Shown: positions 5,357-5,870 of the stretch, in pieces
How the letters are laid out: every line of letters begins with the position of its first letter
How positions within the stretch are numbered: the first letter of the stretch is position 1
Assembly (NCBI GenBank): GCA_015654605.1
Contig: JAATGO010000373.1
Location: 1 to 5,870 of the forward strand
DNA: 5,870 bases
Direction of reading: 5' to 3'
From: Betaproteobacteria bacterium
GTDB lineage: Bacteria > Pseudomonadota > Gammaproteobacteria > Burkholderiales > Burkholderiaceae
Program-made: the position numbers and the translations under genes
The notes under the pieces: generated by a model
The model's input: only the letters and a program-made list of their open reading frames with translations
What the model was told of the DNA's origin: nothing
Databases searched by the model: none

Positions 5357-5870
5357 ATGAAAGCTATTGGTTTTTATCACCCACACTCCATTGACCACGA
5401 TGACGCATTGATCGATATCGAATTACCTGACCCAATTGCCAAAGGGCGTGACCTGTTGATTGAAATCCATGCGATTTCTGTCAACCCTGTAGATGTGAAG
5501 GTGCGCGCTCGAGCCACTCCTGTGGAAGGGCAAGTCCGTGTGCTCGGTTGGGATGCCGCAGGCATAGTCCGCGCTGTAGGTGACAAGGTGACGCGCTTCA
5601 AAACAGGTGATCGTGTTTGGTATGCAGGCGATATCAATCGACCAGGCAGCAATGCGCAATTACAATTGGTGGACGAGCGCATTGTCGGCCCAGCACCACA
5701 TAGTCTGGACTTTGCTGAAGCAGCTGCATTACCGCTGACTAGTCTGACTGCATGGGAGCTTCTATTCGACCGCCTCAAAGTACAACATGCCGACCCGACC
5801 CAAAACAACCGTCTCTTAGTCATCGGCGCTGCTGGTGGAGTCGGTTCCATTCTGCTACAACTGGCGCGTA
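5357..5870 (+). CDS. MDR-superfamily oxidoreductase, zinc-free quinone reductase-like (3' end beyond the window)
   Basis: The first 171 residues are visible and then the window ends. This is a medium-chain dehydrogenase/reductase of the kind usually named 'zinc-binding alcohol dehydrogenase family protein'. The GroES-like fold covers about 1-125: VNPVDVK (42-48), LGWDAAGIVRAVGDKVTRFKTGDRVW (63-88) and EAAALPLTSLTAWELL (121-136). The NADPH-binding Rossmann fold begins with VIGAAGGVGS (155-164). The positions of the catalytic zinc ligands in true alcohol dehydrogenases (Cys of GxCGTD, His of GHE) are NPVD and GWD here, and no structural-zinc cysteine cluster is present, so a zinc-free NADPH-dependent reductase of quinones or enones is expected. 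The exact substrate is unknown. The start ATG has AAGGAG at 5344-5349, seven bases upstream. It is divergent from the LysR gene, its likely regulator. Confidence 0.93.
   Translation, partial: MKAIGFYHPHSIDHDDALIDIELPDPIAKGRDLLIEIHAISVNPVDVKVRARATPVEGQVRVLGWDAAGIVRAVGDKVTRFKTGDRVWYAGDINRPGSNAQLQLVDERIVGPAPHSLDFAEAAALPLTSLTAWELLFDRLKVQHADPTQNNRLLVIGAAGGVGSILLQLAR

Noticed and set aside
5377..5850. 157-residue open frame antisense to the oxidoreductase
   Set aside because: Ser/Arg/Thr-rich shadow translation of a gene with clear family motifs on the plus strand.
1..5870. Mobile elements, CRISPR arrays, tRNA/rRNA genes, toxin-antitoxin or phage-defence genes
   Set aside because: I looked on both strands and found no transposase, long repeats, array-like spacing, cloverleaf or defence-family motifs. 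The window reads as ordinary core chromosome.

Overview
The window looks like ordinary chromosomal DNA of a Gram-negative proteobacterium, most likely a betaproteobacterium (Burkholderiales-like). This rests on an E. coli-type NADP isocitrate dehydrogenase of 417 residues, a short RluE-type pseudouridine synthase starting MPLILFNKPY, a DUF1800 lipoprotein, and a small exported Ala/Lys-rich protein next to them. Base composition is moderate (roughly 45-50% GC by eye) and does not shift sharply. I see no mobile element, CRISPR array, tRNA or rRNA. The genus assignment is inference and is weak.

Layout. (1) 1-1215, minus: a DUF1800 lipoprotein whose C-terminus runs off the left edge. (2) 1299-1342: a long hairpin between it and icd that pairs much better as minus-strand RNA, so it is probably the icd 3' end or terminator. 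(3) 1384-2637, minus: icd, complete, with every key residue I checked present. (4) 2638-3060: a 423-bp divergent intergenic region with a perfect 14-bp palindrome, a possible rluE promoter and a possible icd extended -10. (5) 3061-3630, plus: rluE. (6) 3631-3926: an AT-rich gap with several short inverted repeats. (7) 3927-4121, plus: a 64-residue secreted Ala/Lys/His-rich protein resembling acid-shock-like proteins. (8) 4191-4215: a perfect 10-bp-stem terminator between convergent genes, probably used from both sides. (9) 4312-5214, minus: a LysR-family regulator. (10) 5215-5356: a divergent control region with a good promoter for the regulator and a T-N11-A inverted repeat lying on it. (11) 5357-5870, plus: the N-terminal 171 residues of a zinc-free MDR oxidoreductase of the quinone reductase-like type, cut by the right edge.

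How the parts relate. icd is the central TCA-cycle gene, and rluE, which modifies 23S rRNA, is divergent from it. The LysR regulator and the MDR oxidoreductase form a classic divergent regulator-target pair, and the operator overlapping the regulator's own promoter suggests autoregulation. I found no convincing undescribed multigene system. The points most worth a second look are regulatory: the strand-biased hairpin after icd, the palindrome between icd and rluE, and the LysR/MDR operator region. The small repeat-bearing secreted protein is the least characterised product.
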